Shown piece after piece: positions 40,061 to 53,008 of a stretch of DNA of 64,000 nucleotides. The position numbers were made by a program, and so were the translations under genes. Each line of letters opens with the position of its first letter. Position 1 is the stretch's first letter. This DNA is from Pseudocitrobacter corydidari (lineage in GTDB: Bacteria; Pseudomonadota; Gammaproteobacteria; Enterobacterales; Enterobacteriaceae), in contig NZ_CP087880.1 of NCBI RefSeq assembly GCF_021172065.1, positions 1,650,583 to 1,714,582 of the forward strand, read 5' to 3'. The notes under the pieces were generated by a model. It did not search any database, was not told the DNA's origin, and saw only the letters and a list, made by a program, of their open reading frames with translations.

Positions 40061-40945
40061 ATGATTAATAAAATTTTTGCACTTCCGGTAATCGAACAAC
40101 TTACCCCTGTGCTCTCCCGTCGTCAGCTTGATGAGCTGGAAATTATCGTTGTTGATCACCCGGCTGTTAAAGCATCCGTTGCGCTTCAGGGTGCACACCT
40201 GCTGTCGTGGAAACCAGCAGGAGAAGCGGATGTGCTGTGGCTGAGCAACAATACCCCGTTTAAAAACGGCGTTGCGCTGCGCGGCGGCGTGCCGATTTGC
40301 TGGCCTTGGTTCGGCCCGGCGGCTCAACAGGGCCTGCCTTCTCACGGCTTTGCCCGTAATCTGCCGTGGGCGCTGAAGGCGCACAACGAAGATGACAACG
40401 GCGTAGTACTGACCTTTGAACTGCAAAGCAGCGAGGCATCTCGCCAGTTCTGGTCGCACGACTTCACCCTGCTCGCCCGTTTCAAACTGGGTAAAACCTG
40501 TGAAATTGAACTGGAAGCACATGGTGATTTCGAAACCACCAGCGCGCTGCACACCTACTTCAACGTGGGCGATATCCACGCGGTCAAAGTGAGCGGCCTT
40601 GGCGATCGCTTTATCGATAAAGTGAACGATGCCAAAGAAGGCGTGTTGAGCGATGGCGTACAAACCTTCCCGGACCGTACCGACCGCGTTTATCTGAACC
40701 CGGAATCATGCAGCGTGATCCACGATGCCGCGTTGAACCGCAGCATTAACGTGATCCACCATCATAACCCGGACGTTGTGGGCTGGAACCCTGGCCCGGC
40801 GCTGTCTGTCAGCATGGGCGATATGCCGGACGATGGCTATAAAACCTTCGTGTGTGTAGAAACCGCATGCGCCAGCAAAACGCAAAAAGCGACGGCGGAT
40901 AAACCGTCTCGTTTGAGCCAGACCATTAAGGTTGTGAAAGGCTAA
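40061..40945 (+). CDS. yeaD: Glucose-6-phosphate 1-epimerase (hexose-6-phosphate mutarotase) YeaD
   Basis: YeaD belongs to the aldose-1-epimerase-like family and interconverts the anomers of hexose-6-phosphates. Conserved blocks are GAHLLSWKP, RGGVPICWPWFGP (about 78-90), LPSHGFARNLPW with the His-Gly-Phe-Ala-Arg motif, and TSALHTYFNVGD. It has 294 residues from the ATG at 40061, equal to E. coli; eight earlier codons are within the gapA terminator region and are rejected. An AGAAGGA site precedes the start. Confidence 0.95.
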   Translation: MINKIFALPVIEQLTPVLSRRQLDELEIIVVDHPAVKASVALQGAHLLSWKPAGEADVLWLSNNTPFKNGVALRGGVPICWPWFGPAAQQGLPSHGFARNLPWALKAHNEDDNGVVLTFELQSSEASRQFWSHDFTLLARFKLGKTCEIELEAHGDFETTSALHTYFNVGDIHAVKVSGLGDRFIDKVNDAKEGVLSDGVQTFPDRTDRVYLNPESCSVIHDAALNRSINVIHHHNPDVVGWNPGPALSVSMGDMPDDGYKTFVCVETACASKTQKATADKPSRLSQTIKVVKG

Positions 40946-40950
40946 GTGGT

Positions 40951-41062
40951 TAGCCCGGCATTTGTGCGGGCTTTTGCCGGGTGGCGCTAGCGCTTACCCG
41001 GCCTACAGTTGATCGCATTTTTTGACCGTAGGCCTGATAAACGAAAGCGCCATCAGGCATTT
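40951..41062. repeat. REP pair and terminator between yeaD and yeaE
   Basis: A stem AGCCCG/CGGGCT followed by TTTT (about 40951-40975) can terminate yeaD. It is followed by two REP-like units, GCCGGGTGGCGCTAGCGCTT ACCCGGCCTAC and GTAGGCCTGATAAACGAAAG CGCCATCAGGC. The convergent gene yeaE ends just beyond. Confidence 0.8.
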
Positions 41063-41065
41063 TCT

Positions 41066-41917
41066 TCACACGACATCCAACGCCGTTTTATGCCCCGGGG
41101 CCGGGAACGCGCTGTCCAGCAATGCCTGTTCTTCCTCGCTTAACGTCAGCGTTAACGCCGCCGCATTCTCTTCCACATGCTTCACCGTCGCCGCTTTCGG
41201 AATCGCCATAATGCCGTGCTGGCGAATCACCCATGCCAGCAGCACCTGGGCGACCGTCGCCTGATGCACATCCGCAATGGCTTGAACCGTCGGGTTGGCA
41301 AACAATCCCCTGCGCAAACGCCCGGCCTGTGCCAGCGGGCAGTACGCCATTACCGGCATTGAATGCTGCTGACACCAGGGGAGAAGATCGTATTCGATTC
41401 CTCGTGAGGCCAGATGATAGAGCACCTGATTCGCCGCGCAGGCCTCCCCGCCTTTCACCTGCCACAATTCCTGCATATCGGCGTAATCGAGGTTCGACAC
41501 GCCCCAGTAACGGATTTTGCCCTGTTCCACCAGTTTTTCCATCGCCGTCACGGTTTCCTGCAACGAATAGTTCCCGCGCCAGTGTAAGAGATAAAGGTCG
41601 AGATGGTCGGTGCCCAATCGCCGCAGGCTGGCTTCGCAGGCGGCAGCCATATTGCTGCCCCCGGCATTCCACGGATACACCTTGGACACCACGAATACGC
41701 GGTCGCGGATCCCGCGAATCGCCTCGCCCACCACCTCTTCCGCGCCGCCTTCGGCGTACATCTCCGCCGTATCAATTAACGTCAGCCCGCAATCAACGCC
41801 AGCCCGCAGCGCCATGGCTTCTTCACGCCGTGCGCTGGCGTCTTCCCCCATATACCACGTTCCCTGGCCGATCGCTGGCAACCGTTGCCCGGCGAGTAAA
41901 ACCGTTTTATCTGCCAT
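41066..41917 (-). CDS. yeaE: Aldo/keto reductase YeaE (methylglyoxal reductase)
   Basis: YeaE is an NADPH-dependent aldo/keto reductase that reduces methylglyoxal. It shows the AKR tetrad context: LTLIDTAEMYAEGGAEEVVG (Asp and Tyr), FVVSKVYPWNAG (Lys) and LYLLHWRGNYS (His). The NADPH-binding end is MAIPKAATVKHVEENAAA. It has 283 residues against 284 in E. coli. The ATG at 41915-41917 is preceded by AAAGGAGGATGTC, a strong site. Confidence 0.94.
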   Translation of the reverse strand: MADKTVLLAGQRLPAIGQGTWYMGEDASARREEAMALRAGVDCGLTLIDTAEMYAEGGAEEVVGEAIRGIRDRVFVVSKVYPWNAGGSNMAAACEASLRRLGTDHLDLYLLHWRGNYSLQETVTAMEKLVEQGKIRYWGVSNLDYADMQELWQVKGGEACAANQVLYHLASRGIEYDLLPWCQQHSMPVMAYCPLAQAGRLRRGLFANPTVQAIADVHQATVAQVLLAWVIRQHGIMAIPKAATVKHVEENAAALTLTLSEEEQALLDSAFPAPGHKTALDVV

Positions 41918-41968
41918 GACATCCTCCTTTTGTTATCTCTTACCCTAAACAGTTTCCGGAAAAATGCC

Positions 41969-41995
41969 AAAAAAAAGCCCGCCAGTGGCGGGCTC
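41969..41995 (-). terminator. Terminator of mipA
   Basis: On the minus strand GAGCCCGCC, a short loop and GGCGGGC are followed by eight T residues. It ends mipA transcripts before yeaE. Confidence 0.85.
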
Positions 41996-42013
41996 GATAC
42001 GACGATGCAGTAA

Positions 42014-42760
42014 TCAGAAGGTGTATGTGACACCGGTTGAGAGCAGACCGGTCCAGCTTTTGTCCACCATCGGGCTGTCGGTGATTTCATCCGACAGACG
42101 GGTATAACGGGCAGTACCGTATACGCTCCAGTTGCCGAGGAAGCGATAGTTCGCGCTCAGCTCCAGATACGGATTCCAGCCGCCATCAGCGCTGTAGTCG
42201 CGCAGACCGCTTTTACGCGATTCTTTGTGCGACACGCCGTAGTAGTAGTCATTCATGTTATCGCTGTTCCACTCAACACCGATACCAGGCGTCAGCGTCA
42301 GGTTGCCGTTGGTGTAGCGATAAATCCAGCCCAGGTCCCAAATCAGGCCGTTGCTTTTATCCAGCGTATCGCCGGAAAGCGTGGTACGCAGCGAACCGTA
42401 CTGAGTATGGTGGAACCAGGAGACACCGGCCATCAGCGTGGAGTGACGGCTGTCGAGGCGGCGCAGTTTATGGCTGTCGCTGTCGCTCGGTTTGAAGTAC
42501 ATCGGCAGCCAGTATGCGGTCAGGGAAAGCTGATCGGTACCGTCATTCCACAGGTAGTAACCGCCGCCCAGGCCGCGGAACCAGAAGTTCTCACTTTCAT
42601 AGGTCAGGACCGGCACCGGCACAACATCGTTGCTGTACTGTTTATAGGGATGTTGAATGACACCAACGCCTGCCCCCAGGGTCAGTTTGCTTTCAGCCTG
42701 CACGGCAGTTGCAGAAGTAGCCAGCAACACGCCCAGCGTCAGAAGTTTGATTTTATTCAC
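42014..42760 (-). CDS. mipA: MltA-interacting outer-membrane protein MipA
   Basis: MipA is an outer-membrane beta-barrel scaffold linking the transglycosylase MltA and PBP1B. It has 248 residues, as in E. coli, starting with GTG (42758-42760). The signal peptide is VNKIKLLTLGVLLATSATAV ending QAE, and the C-terminal aromatic residue (GVTYTF) is the barrel-insertion signal. Barrel strands alternate, for example FWFRGLGGGYYLWNDGTDQL. The longer upstream open frame is not used: GTG gives the family length and starts the signal peptide. Confidence 0.94.
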   Translation of the reverse strand: MNKIKLLTLGVLLATSATAVQAESKLTLGAGVGVIQHPYKQYSNDVVPVPVLTYESENFWFRGLGGGYYLWNDGTDQLSLTAYWLPMYFKPSDSDSHKLRRLDSRHSTLMAGVSWFHHTQYGSLRTTLSGDTLDKSNGLIWDLGWIYRYTNGNLTLTPGIGVEWNSDNMNDYYYGVSHKESRKSGLRDYSADGGWNPYLELSANYRFLGNWSVYGTARYTRLSDEITDSPMVDKSWTGLLSTGVTYTF

Positions 42761-43200
42761 AATCCGTAATTCCTTTTTTAACTTATCAGCGGCGGAAGTG
42801 TACCCGCCCGATTCGCTTATCACAAATTTTTTACCTGAAATGGCACATTATCACTCGATATTCTCTCGATAATTGATGACAGCACGCTTGCAAACACGTG
42901 ACAGCAGAAAGAAATCCCTTATCTCTATAAAAAGAATAAATGACCGTATTTTTTGATGAGTTATTGATATGTCATTGAAATTCGTTTTTGACAGCATGCA
43001 AGTTTTGCAAATGCCATCTACGCTTATTTTTAGAAGTCGTCATCGCAGGGCATGTTTTCGTGAAGAGTGCAGCAGCCGGGGATTTCGGTTGCAGGACTTG
43101 CAGCGAGCGTCGTGCGGCAGACTGCTTCCGGGAGCCTCCACTATTCATACGAACGGCTCTTAACCACCTGTGCTAAAAAAAGACGAAAGGACGGCATGCC
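42761..43200 (+). promoter_or_regulatory. Intergenic region between mipA and yeaG
   Basis: No gene is supported. The only sigma-54-like element I see for yeaG is TGACAGCACGCTTGCA (42877-42892): the -12 TTGCA is good but the -24 has GA instead of GG. E. coli yeaGH is reported to be controlled by sigma-54 with NtrC and by sigma-S. The yeaG ribosome site is the AAAGGACG just before 43201. Confidence 0.35.
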
Positions 43201-46525
<3,325 letters not shown>

Positions 46526-46530
46526 CGCTA

Positions 46531-46560
46531 ATCAGCCAGCAATGCCCTTTGCTGGCTGAT
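46531..46560 (+). terminator. Terminator after yeaH
   Basis: ATCAGCCAGCAA and TTGCTGGCTGAT pair around a short loop, followed by TTCCTCATTTTTG. It closes the yeaGH operon. Confidence 0.85.
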
Positions 46561-46713
46561 TTCCTCATTTTTGTTATCAGTAAATTCTCAGCACGCTATT
46601 CATCGGGGTGATTATCATTAAAAAATGGTATAGCTCACGAAACGTACACTTTTTAATATACCCCCACACCATAAACGGTTACTTTTAAATTGGTGATGAC
46701 AAAAGGAGGTATT

Positions 46714-47148
46714 ATGACCAAGAAGATTCTTGTACCGATTGATATTTCAGAAACTGAACTCACTCAGCGCGTGATTGCGCAGGTAGAAGCGCAAGCCCGT
46801 CTGGATGATGCGGAAGTCCATTTCCTGACCGTACTCCCTTTGTATCCATACTATGCCACCCTTGGCGCGCGCTATGTGGCCGATCTGCCGGTGATGGACG
46901 ATCTCGAAACCGATGCCATGAAAAAGCTCGACGAGATTGTGAAGCAGTTTTCCCTGCCGGAAGATCGGGTTTACAAGCACTTCGCGGAAGGCGCGCCAAA
47001 GGACAAAATCCTCGAACTGGCGAAAACCATTCCCGCGGATTTGGTTATTATTAGCTCGCATCGTCCTGATTTTACCACTTATCTCCTGGGCTCAACCGCT
47101 GCGGCGGTGGTCAGACACGCGGAGTGTTCTGTTCTGGTTATTCGATAA
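46714..47148 (+). CDS. Universal stress protein, UspF-like
   Basis: This 144-residue protein closely resembles Usp[41 protein letters not shown] and the ATP-binding C-terminal loop [20 protein letters not shown] then [11 protein letters not shown]. UspF-type proteins bind ATP and form homodimers. The ATG at 46714 is preceded by AAAAGGAGGT, a perfect site. In E. coli uspF lies elsewhere (near ompN), so this could be a second copy or a moved gene. It lies between yeaH and dgcJ with its own terminator. Confidence 0.88.
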   Translation: MTKKILVPIDISETELTQRVIAQVEAQARLDDAEVHFLTVLPLYPYYATLGARYVADLPVMDDLETDAMKKLDEIVKQFSLPEDRVYKHFAEGAPKDKILELAKTIPADLVIISSHRPDFTTYLLGSTAAAVVRHAECSVLVIR

Positions 47149-47157
47149 TTATCTTTA

Positions 47158-47189
47158 CACTAAGCGGAAAAGGTTATTTCCGCTTAGTG
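47158..47189 (+). terminator. Hairpin after the UspF-like gene
   Basis: CACTAAGCGGAAA and TTTCCGCTTAGTG pair perfectly around an AGGTTA loop ten bases after the stop. There is no T-run, so termination strength is uncertain. Confidence 0.6.
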
Positions 47190-47250
47190 CCCTATCCTGA
47201 AAAAATGCATGCTATAATTCAGCGTCGCCAGTGAAGTTCAGGATATAAAC

Positions 47251-48750
47251 GTGTCACATTTCAGCAGCAAAAAAACAACGTCTGTGATAGTCATCTTATC
47301 GACCTGCGTATTCCTCGGACTTTTGTATAAAGAGTACAGCAACCTCAATAACTATATGAATTATATCTCTGAGAACGGGCGTTCCGCGCTTTTTCACGAA
47401 GAGTATATTAATCAGAATCTGGCCTTTCAGTTATCGCGCGCTTTCTCAGCAGATGCCAACATAAAGAAGCATGATACCCGCGCCTGTCAGAAACTGGAGC
47501 ATCTCAACGGTGTAAACGGGTTTAACCTTGCCAGCCATGACTTTCAGGCACTACCGGGCACGTTACAGACCACCAACGCCTCCTGTGAGCAGTGGATCAG
47601 CGATGTCGCTTATCTGCCACTGATCAATTCGCTGCCCGCCCGAAAAACGTCGAAGTACACGTTTTCCAACTATTCCGGCTATGCATTTGATAACATCCGC
47701 TATTACATCGATGTGGCTAATTCCTATATCTATATCAATAAACTGGTCGACAGTAATAAGTACACCTTTAATAATTGGCTGGTTGTTAACCATAATTCAA
47801 TCGATATCAAAAAAAGTGCACAGACTATCAGCATTGATGACAGCAGCCTGAAAGATCTGGCGATGGGCGAAAACATTATCTCTCATGTTTATCGGGATGG
47901 TTACACCCACCATAATATTATTAGCATGCTAACGCCGGTGTTTAAAGACAGCACGTTTAAAGGCATTATCATCACTGATATAAATATCAGTGACCTGGCA
48001 ACGTCTTTCTATACCGCCGACAGACCGGTTATCTGGAAGTTTCTGTCGATGCACATCGAAGACAACGCCACCGGAAAAAAAATCAATTTCCATAACCCTG
48101 CCTGGCGGGTGCGTACGCTTATTCATCATAAAGAAGCGATCACCCAGTACTACTCTCTGCACATCAGCCTGGATATCGTCTACTTTATCATCTCGAATAC
48201 GTGGCTGATCTTCAGTTATCTCTTAACCACCTATTTGCTCTGCGCTTACGCAAAATACCATCTGACACGCAATGCACGCCTCTCACGGGAGAACATCACG
48301 GATGTGATGACCGGCCTGTACAATAGAAAACTGCTCTTACCTTCCCTACAGGCAAAAATCGATGAACTGCTAGCAAAAGGCATTGCCGTGAGCGTCATCG
48401 CACTGGACTGCGACGGCCTGAAGCGCATCAACGATACTCTGGGGCACCAGGCGGGAGACCGTATGATTCAGGCGTTGGGAAAAGCCATCGATCAGTCGAT
48501 TCGTAAGAGTGATTACGGCATTCGCCTCGGCGGTGACGAGTTTAATATTATCCTCATTGATAATACCCTCGCTGCGGCGCAGCAGGTGGTGAAACGTATT
48601 GAAAACAATCTGGCGGCGATGGATACCGGCTTCCCGGTGAAATTCTCCTGGGGCGGTTATCAGATGCAGCCGGGCGAGCCGCTGGACAGTGCTTTTGCGA
48701 AAGCCGACGGCGCGTTGTATCTGCACAAAAAAGGGAAGCGCTCCCGATAA
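47251..48750 (+). CDS. dgcJ: Diguanylate cyclase DgcJ (YeaJ)
   Basis: DgcJ makes cyclic di-GMP. Helix 1 (about residues 11-26) anchors it, a long periplasmic sensing domain follows, helix 2 lies at about 310-335, and the C-terminal GGDEF domain runs from about residue 350. The active motif is YGIRLGGDEFNI, with SRENITDVMTGLYNRKLLLP at the domain start, so catalysis should be intact. It has 499 residues against 496 in E. coli. The GTG at 47251 follows CAGGATATAAAC. The gene controls motility in E. coli. Confidence 0.93.
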   Translation: MSHFSSKKTTSVIVILSTCVFLGLLYKEYSNLNNYMNYISENGRSALFHEEYINQNLAFQLSRAFSADANIKKHDTRACQKLEHLNGVNGFNLASHDFQALPGTLQTTNASCEQWISDVAYLPLINSLPARKTSKYTFSNYSGYAFDNIRYYIDVANSYIYINKLVDSNKYTFNNWLVVNHNSIDIKKSAQTISIDDSSLKDLAMGENIISHVYRDGYTHHNIISMLTPVFKDSTFKGIIITDINISDLATSFYTADRPVIWKFLSMHIEDNATGKKINFHNPAWRVRTLIHHKEAITQYYSLHISLDIVYFIISNTWLIFSYLLTTYLLCAYAKYHLTRNARLSRENITDVMTGLYNRKLLLPSLQAKIDELLAKGIAVSVIALDCDGLKRINDTLGHQAGDRMIQALGKAIDQSIRKSDYGIRLGGDEFNIILIDNTLAAAQQVVKRIENNLAAMDTGFPVKFSWGGYQMQPGEPLDSAFAKADGALYLHKKGKRSR

Positions 48751-48819
48751 GCGTTGAGCACTTGAGTTAGCCGCCAAAAGGGCTACCCTGAAGACTGTTT
48801 TTCGTCGCAAGGAGAAGAT

Positions 48820-49323
48820 ATGTCTGAAATCAACGCACCTCAGGATGTTCACCAGCATCTGTTAGATTTGTTAGCGGAAAACCGCGCGCGCTACCGTGTC
48901 ATGACCCATGAAGCGGTGGGTAAATGCGAAGCCGTTTCTGAAATGCGCGGCACGGCGCTGGGCCAGGGAGCCAAAGCGCTGGTATGCAAAGTGAAAGGCA
49001 ACGGCATCAAGCAACATATTCTGGCGGTACTCGCCGCCGACCAGCAGGCTGATTTATCGCGTATTGCTGAGCACGTCGGTGGGTTAAAAGCGTCCCTCGC
49101 CAGCCCAGCCGAGGTAGAGCAACTCACCGCCTGCGTTTTTGGCGCAATCCCGCCTTTCTCTTTTCATCCCTCGCTGCGTCTGATTGCAGACCCGTTATTG
49201 TTCACGCGGTTTGATGAAATTGCGTTTAATGCCGGTCGTCTGGAAAAATCCGTTATTCTGAATTCCGAAGACTATTTACGCATTGCGCAGCCTGAACTGG
49301 TGGCGTTTCGTCGCGAGCTATAA
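48820..49323 (+). CDS. yeaK: Mischarged aminoacyl-tRNA deacylase YeaK (YbaK/ProX family)
   Basis: YeaK is a free-standing INS/YbaK-superfamily editing protein that hydrolyses misacylated tRNA. It has 167 residues, as in E. coli. The family core is TALGQGAKALVCKVKGNG (about 46-63) with the conserved lysine, and IGEHVGGLKASLA-like plus GAIPPFSFHP regions shape the pocket. The ATG at 48820 has a CAAGGAGAAGAT site. It is followed by an insertion (GPH transporter and glycosidase) and then yeaL. Confidence 0.93.
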   Translation: MSEINAPQDVHQHLLDLLAENRARYRVMTHEAVGKCEAVSEMRGTALGQGAKALVCKVKGNGIKQHILAVLAADQQADLSRIAEHVGGLKASLASPAEVEQLTACVFGAIPPFSFHPSLRLIADPLLFTRFDEIAFNAGRLEKSVILNSEDYLRIAQPELVAFRREL

Positions 49324-49521
49324 CAAAAAATAATAATTACCAGGCGATAATGCCCGTTATCGCCACTGAAACGATTCATTTTGCATTGAATTGTTACCGG
49401 TATCACGAAAAGCAGTTTACATAACGATATTGCAAAATCTCATAATTGTTTCCCCTCTCCCTTTCCCTAAACATGGTCCGGTAATGCTCTCTGAAATAAC
49501 CTTATAAAGACAGGGTGGATC

Positions 49522-50856
49522 ATGAGTCAATTTATTAGCCGCAAGGAAAAAATCAGCTATGGTTTAGGCGATATGGCCAGCCATATTGGTTTAGATAACG
49601 TTATTATTTTTCTGACTTTCTATTATACCGACGTCGTGGGTCTCCCCGCCGCCTTCGTGGGAACAATGTTTTTACTGGCCCGTACCGCCGACGCCATCAT
49701 CGACCCGGCGATGGGCTACCTGGCTGACCGCACCACCTCACGCTGGGGCAAGTTCCGCCCATGGATGCTGTGGCTGGCCCTGCCGTTTGGCGCCAGCTGC
49801 CTGCTGACCTACGCGGTACCGGAGTCGTTAGACCTGACGGGGAAAATGATTTTCGCCACCGTCAGCTATACCTTCATGATGTTGATGTATACCGCCATTA
49901 ATATTCCCTACTGCTCAATGGGCGCGGTGATTACCCCGGATAATAAAGAGCGTATTTCTCTGCAATCGTATCGCTTTTTTCTGGCCACACTCGGCGGCGC
50001 AATGTCCACGTTTTTTATGATGCCTTTAGCTGAATTTATTGGTGGCGCAGATAAATTAATGGGCTATCGCTGGTCGATGGCAATTATGGCCAGCATTGCC
50101 GTTATCATGTTCTGGATTTGCTTTGCCAATACCCGTGAGCGAATTCAAGCGCCCGCCACACATAATAATTACCTTGCCGAGTTACGCGATCTCTTACGTA
50201 ACGATCAATGGCGCGTTGTCGCCGTTCTGGTATTAACCAATATTGGCTTTGGGGTGATTCGCCTGGGTGCCATGATGTATTTCGTCACCTATTATCTCGG
50301 CGATGCGGGCTATTTTATGTGGATGCTCGCTGCACATATTATCGGTAAAGCCGCAGGCAGCGCGCTGGCCAAACGCCTGACCCGCAACGCCAGTAAGGTC
50401 CAGATGTTCGGCTACTGCTCGGTGCTGGCCGGTATTCTTAGCATTGCGCTGTTCTTCGCGCCGAAATCCATCGTCGTGCTGGTGCCCCTCACCTTTATCG
50501 TTTCGACGCTTTACCAGTCCACCACCACCTTAATGTGGGTGATGATGGCGGACGTCGCTGATTACGGCGAGTGGAAACAGGGTAAACGCATGGACGGCGT
50601 GATTTTCTCAACTTTCCTCGCGGTACTGAAACTGGGCATGGCCATCAGCGGCGCGATCGTTGGCTGGACGCTGGGCCTGAGCGGCTATGTCGCTAACGCC
50701 CCGCAACAAACGCCGCTCGCCATGCACTGCATCGTCGCCCTGTTCACTATCATTCCAGGTATGTTGTCGCTGTGCGCCTTTGCAACGCTGCGCTGGTATC
50801 GGCTGGACGATAGCAAAATGCAGGAAATCCATCTCGCCAAACAGAGCTTCTCTTAA
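49522..50856 (+). CDS. GPH-family glycoside transporter (YicJ-like)
   Basis: This 444-residue membrane protein is a glycoside-pentoside-hexuronide cation symporter with about 12 helices. Signatures are SRKEKISYGLGDMASHIGLD at the N-terminus, DAIIDPAMGYLADRTTSRWG (about 53-72) and DYGEWKQGKRMDGVIFSTFL. It most resembles YicJ, the partner of alpha-xylosidase YicI. The next gene, a GH31 glycosidase, begins 9 bases after its stop, so the pair forms an import-and-hydrolyse operon for an alpha-glycoside. The pair lies between yeaK and yeaL, where E. coli has none. Confidence 0.88.
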   Translation: MSQFISRKEKISYGLGDMASHIGLDNVIIFLTFYYTDVVGLPAAFVGTMFLLARTADAIIDPAMGYLADRTTSRWGKFRPWMLWLALPFGASCLLTYAVPESLDLTGKMIFATVSYTFMMLMYTAINIPYCSMGAVITPDNKERISLQSYRFFLATLGGAMSTFFMMPLAEFIGGADKLMGYRWSMAIMASIAVIMFWICFANTRERIQAPATHNNYLAELRDLLRNDQWRVVAVLVLTNIGFGVIRLGAMMYFVTYYLGDAGYFMWMLAAHIIGKAAGSALAKRLTRNASKVQMFGYCSVLAGILSIALFFAPKSIVVLVPLTFIVSTLYQSTTTLMWVMMADVADYGEWKQGKRMDGVIFSTFLAVLKLGMAISGAIVGWTLGLSGYVANAPQQTPLAMHCIVALFTIIPGMLSLCAFATLRWYRLDDSKMQEIHLAKQSFS

Positions 50857-50865
50857 GGGTCCAAC

Positions 50866-52974
50866 ATGAGTGAATTAATTCAAAATACCAACAGCATCGA
50901 GTGGCGCTTTGAGCGACAAATTCTGCGTATTGAGCCGTGGGGAAAAAACAGCCTGCGCGTGCGTGCGACCTGCCAGCCCGGCTTCAGCGATGCGCGGCAT
51001 GCGCTACTGTGCGCTGACGACTGCCCGGCGGAAATCACCACCGGCCCGGAGACATTAACCCTGCGCAACGGCAACATTCGCGCGGTGCTCAATCTGAAAG
51101 GACAACTGGCCTTTTACAACCAGCGCAACGAGTTGCTGCTTGAAGAGATGTGGCGACAGCGCTCGACGGTCGGTATTGGCGCCAGCGAGAAGAGTCAGGA
51201 TAAGTACGTCAGCGCGCTGAAACTGGATGGGCGCGAATTCAAGCCGCTACCGGGCGGGAAATATCAGCTCACGGTGCGTTTTGAGTCGCGTCCTGACGAG
51301 AAAATCTACGGTATGGGGCAATACCAACAACCCTGGCTCGATTTAAAAGGCTGTACGCTCGAACTGGCGCAACGTAATTCACAGGCCAGCGTGCCGTTTA
51401 TGCAATCCAGCCTCGGTTATGGCCTGCTGTGGAATAACCCCGCCATCGGCGAAGCCTGTTTTGCCAAAAATCAGACAACCTGGAAAGCGCAGGTCACCGG
51501 AGAAATGGACTACTGGGTAACTGCCGGAGACAGCATTGCCGATATCACGCGGCAATATGCGCGCGTCACCGGCACGCCGCCCGCCGCACCCGCATTTATC
51601 AGCGGCCTGTGGCAGTGCAAACTGCGCTATCGCAATCAGCAGGAAGTGCTGGAGGTCGCCCGGGAGTATCGTCGGCGTCATCTCCCGCTGTCGGTGATGG
51701 TTATCGATTTCTTCCACTGGCCGAATCAGGGGACCTGGTGTTTTGACCCGGTTGACTGGCCGGACCCGCGCGCGATGGTTGAAGAGCTGAAATCGCTCGG
51801 CATTGAACTGATGGTCTCCGTCTGGCCGACCGTCGAAGCCCGCAGCCCGCTCTTTGCGCAGATGAAAGCCAAAGGCTGGTTGGTAACCAGCGATCGCGGC
51901 GTGCAGGTGAATCTGGATTTTATGGGCAATACCACGTTCTTTGACGCCACACATCCGCAAGCCCGTCAGTTCGTCTGGGAAACGGTGAAGAAGAACTATC
52001 ACGATCTGGGCATTAAGCTGTTCTGGCTGGATGAAGCCGAACCCGAATATCGCGCCTACGATTTCGATAACTATCGCTATCACGCCGGCCCGGTTCTGGA
52101 AGTGGGTAATCAGTATCCGCGCGATTTCGCGCAGGGTTTTTATGATGGTCTGAAGGCGGAAGGCGAAGAAGAAATCTGTAACCTGGTTCGCTGTAGCTGG
52201 GCGGGCAGCCAGCGTTACGGCGTGCTCGCGTGGTCGGGCGATGTTCACTCCTCGTTTCACGCGTTCCGCAACCAACTCGCCGCAGGGCTCAATATGGGGC
52301 TCGCGGGCATTCCCTGGTGGACCACGGACATCGGCGGTTTTCAGGGCGGCAATATTCACGACCCGGCCTTCCACGAGCTGTTGATCCGCTGGTTCCAGTG
52401 GGCGGTGTTCTGCCCGGTACTGCGGATGCATGGCTATCGTGAACCGCAAATTCAGCCAGCGGAAAGCTACCGTAACGGTATTCCACAGTGTAACAGCGGT
52501 TCGCCAAATGAGCTGTGGAGCTACGGAGAAGCCAACTTCGCCACGCTGCAACACTGGCTTTCGGTACGCGAGAAGCTGCGCCCCTATATCGATGCGCTGT
52601 TCAGCAATGCACAGCAGCACGGTGACCCGCTGATGCGCCCGCTGTTCTGGCATTATCCGGATGAAGCCAAAAGCTGGACGGTAGAAGATCAGTACCTGTT
52701 TGGTGACGATCTGCTGGTCGCGCCGGTGATGCAGGCGGGTCAGCGCGAGCGTACGCTGTGGCTTCCTGGCAATCATCGCTGGGTAGCACTGAACGGTGAA
52801 CGTTATGCCGGGCAGCAGCAAATTACCGTCGATGCCGCGCTGGAAACGATTCCGGTCTTTATCCGTGAAGGAAGTCCGCTGGTGGCATTGCTGGTTGGCT
52901 TATTGTGCAGACGCCAGAATGATCGCCAGATGTTAAAAAAAGCCTGCTTATTCACGCGGTTGCGCGTAAAGTAA
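50866..52974 (+). CDS. Glycoside hydrolase family 31 (alpha-xylosidase/alpha-glucosidase-like)
   Basis: This 702-residue cytosolic protein is a GH31 enzyme related to YicI. The N-terminal beta-domain is followed by the TIM barrel: [20 protein letters not shown], the nucleophile loop [12 protein letters not shown] and the acid/base region [25 protein letters not shown] is the family substrate-binding loop. The last 20 or so residues ([20 protein letters not shown]) are unlike the family and are encoded inside the transcription terminator, so the true family end may have been lost by a frameshift. The substrate is probably an alpha-xyloside or alpha-glucoside brought in by the adjacent permease. 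Confidence 0.85.
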   Translation: MSELIQNTNSIEWRFERQILRIEPWGKNSLRVRATCQPGFSDARHALLCADDCPAEITTGPETLTLRNGNIRAVLNLKGQLAFYNQRNELLLEEMWRQRSTVGIGASEKSQDKYVSALKLDGREFKPLPGGKYQLTVRFESRPDEKIYGMGQYQQPWLDLKGCTLELAQRNSQASVPFMQSSLGYGLLWNNPAIGEACFAKNQTTWKAQVTGEMDYWVTAGDSIADITRQYARVTGTPPAAPAFISGLWQCKLRYRNQQEVLEVAREYRRRHLPLSVMVIDFFHWPNQGTWCFDPVDWPDPRAMVEELKSLGIELMVSVWPTVEARSPLFAQMKAKGWLVTSDRGVQVNLDFMGNTTFFDATHPQARQFVWETVKKNYHDLGIKLFWLDEAEPEYRAYDFDNYRYHAGPVLEVGNQYPRDFAQGFYDGLKAEGEEEICNLVRCSWAGSQRYGVLAWSGDVHSSFHAFRNQLAAGLNMGLAGIPWWTTDIGGFQGGNIHDPAFHELLIRWFQWAVFCPVLRMHGYREPQIQPAESYRNGIPQCNSGSPNELWSYGEANFATLQHWLSVREKLRPYIDALFSNAQQHGDPLMRPLFWHYPDEAKSWTVEDQYLFGDDLLVAPVMQAGQRERTLWLPGNHRWVALNGERYAGQQQITVDAALETIPVFIREGSPLVALLVGLLCRRQNDRQMLKKACLFTRLRVK

Positions 52975-52990
52975 GCAGGCTTACTTTTTT
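52940..52990 (+). terminator. Terminator overlapping the GH31 3' end
   Basis: AAGCCTGCTTA (52940-52950) and TAAGCAGGCTT (52972-52982) pair around an inner TTCACGC/GCGTAAA stem, followed by ACTTTTTTT. The stop codon of the GH31 gene lies within it. Confidence 0.88.
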
Positions 52991-53008
52991 TGGCAAGGAT
53001 TTCCTTTC

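Noticed and set aside
43060..43115. GGGGATTTCGGTTGCA considered as a sigma-54 promoter for yeaG
   Set aside because: GG and GC can be placed ten bases apart and TTGCA is good, but the -24 side lacks the TGGCAC consensus beyond GG. The alternative at 42877 is also weak.
51379..52821. 480-codon minus-strand open frame opposite the GH31 gene
   Set aside because: It is an antisense shadow of a well supported GH31 enzyme; no motif and no ribosome site.
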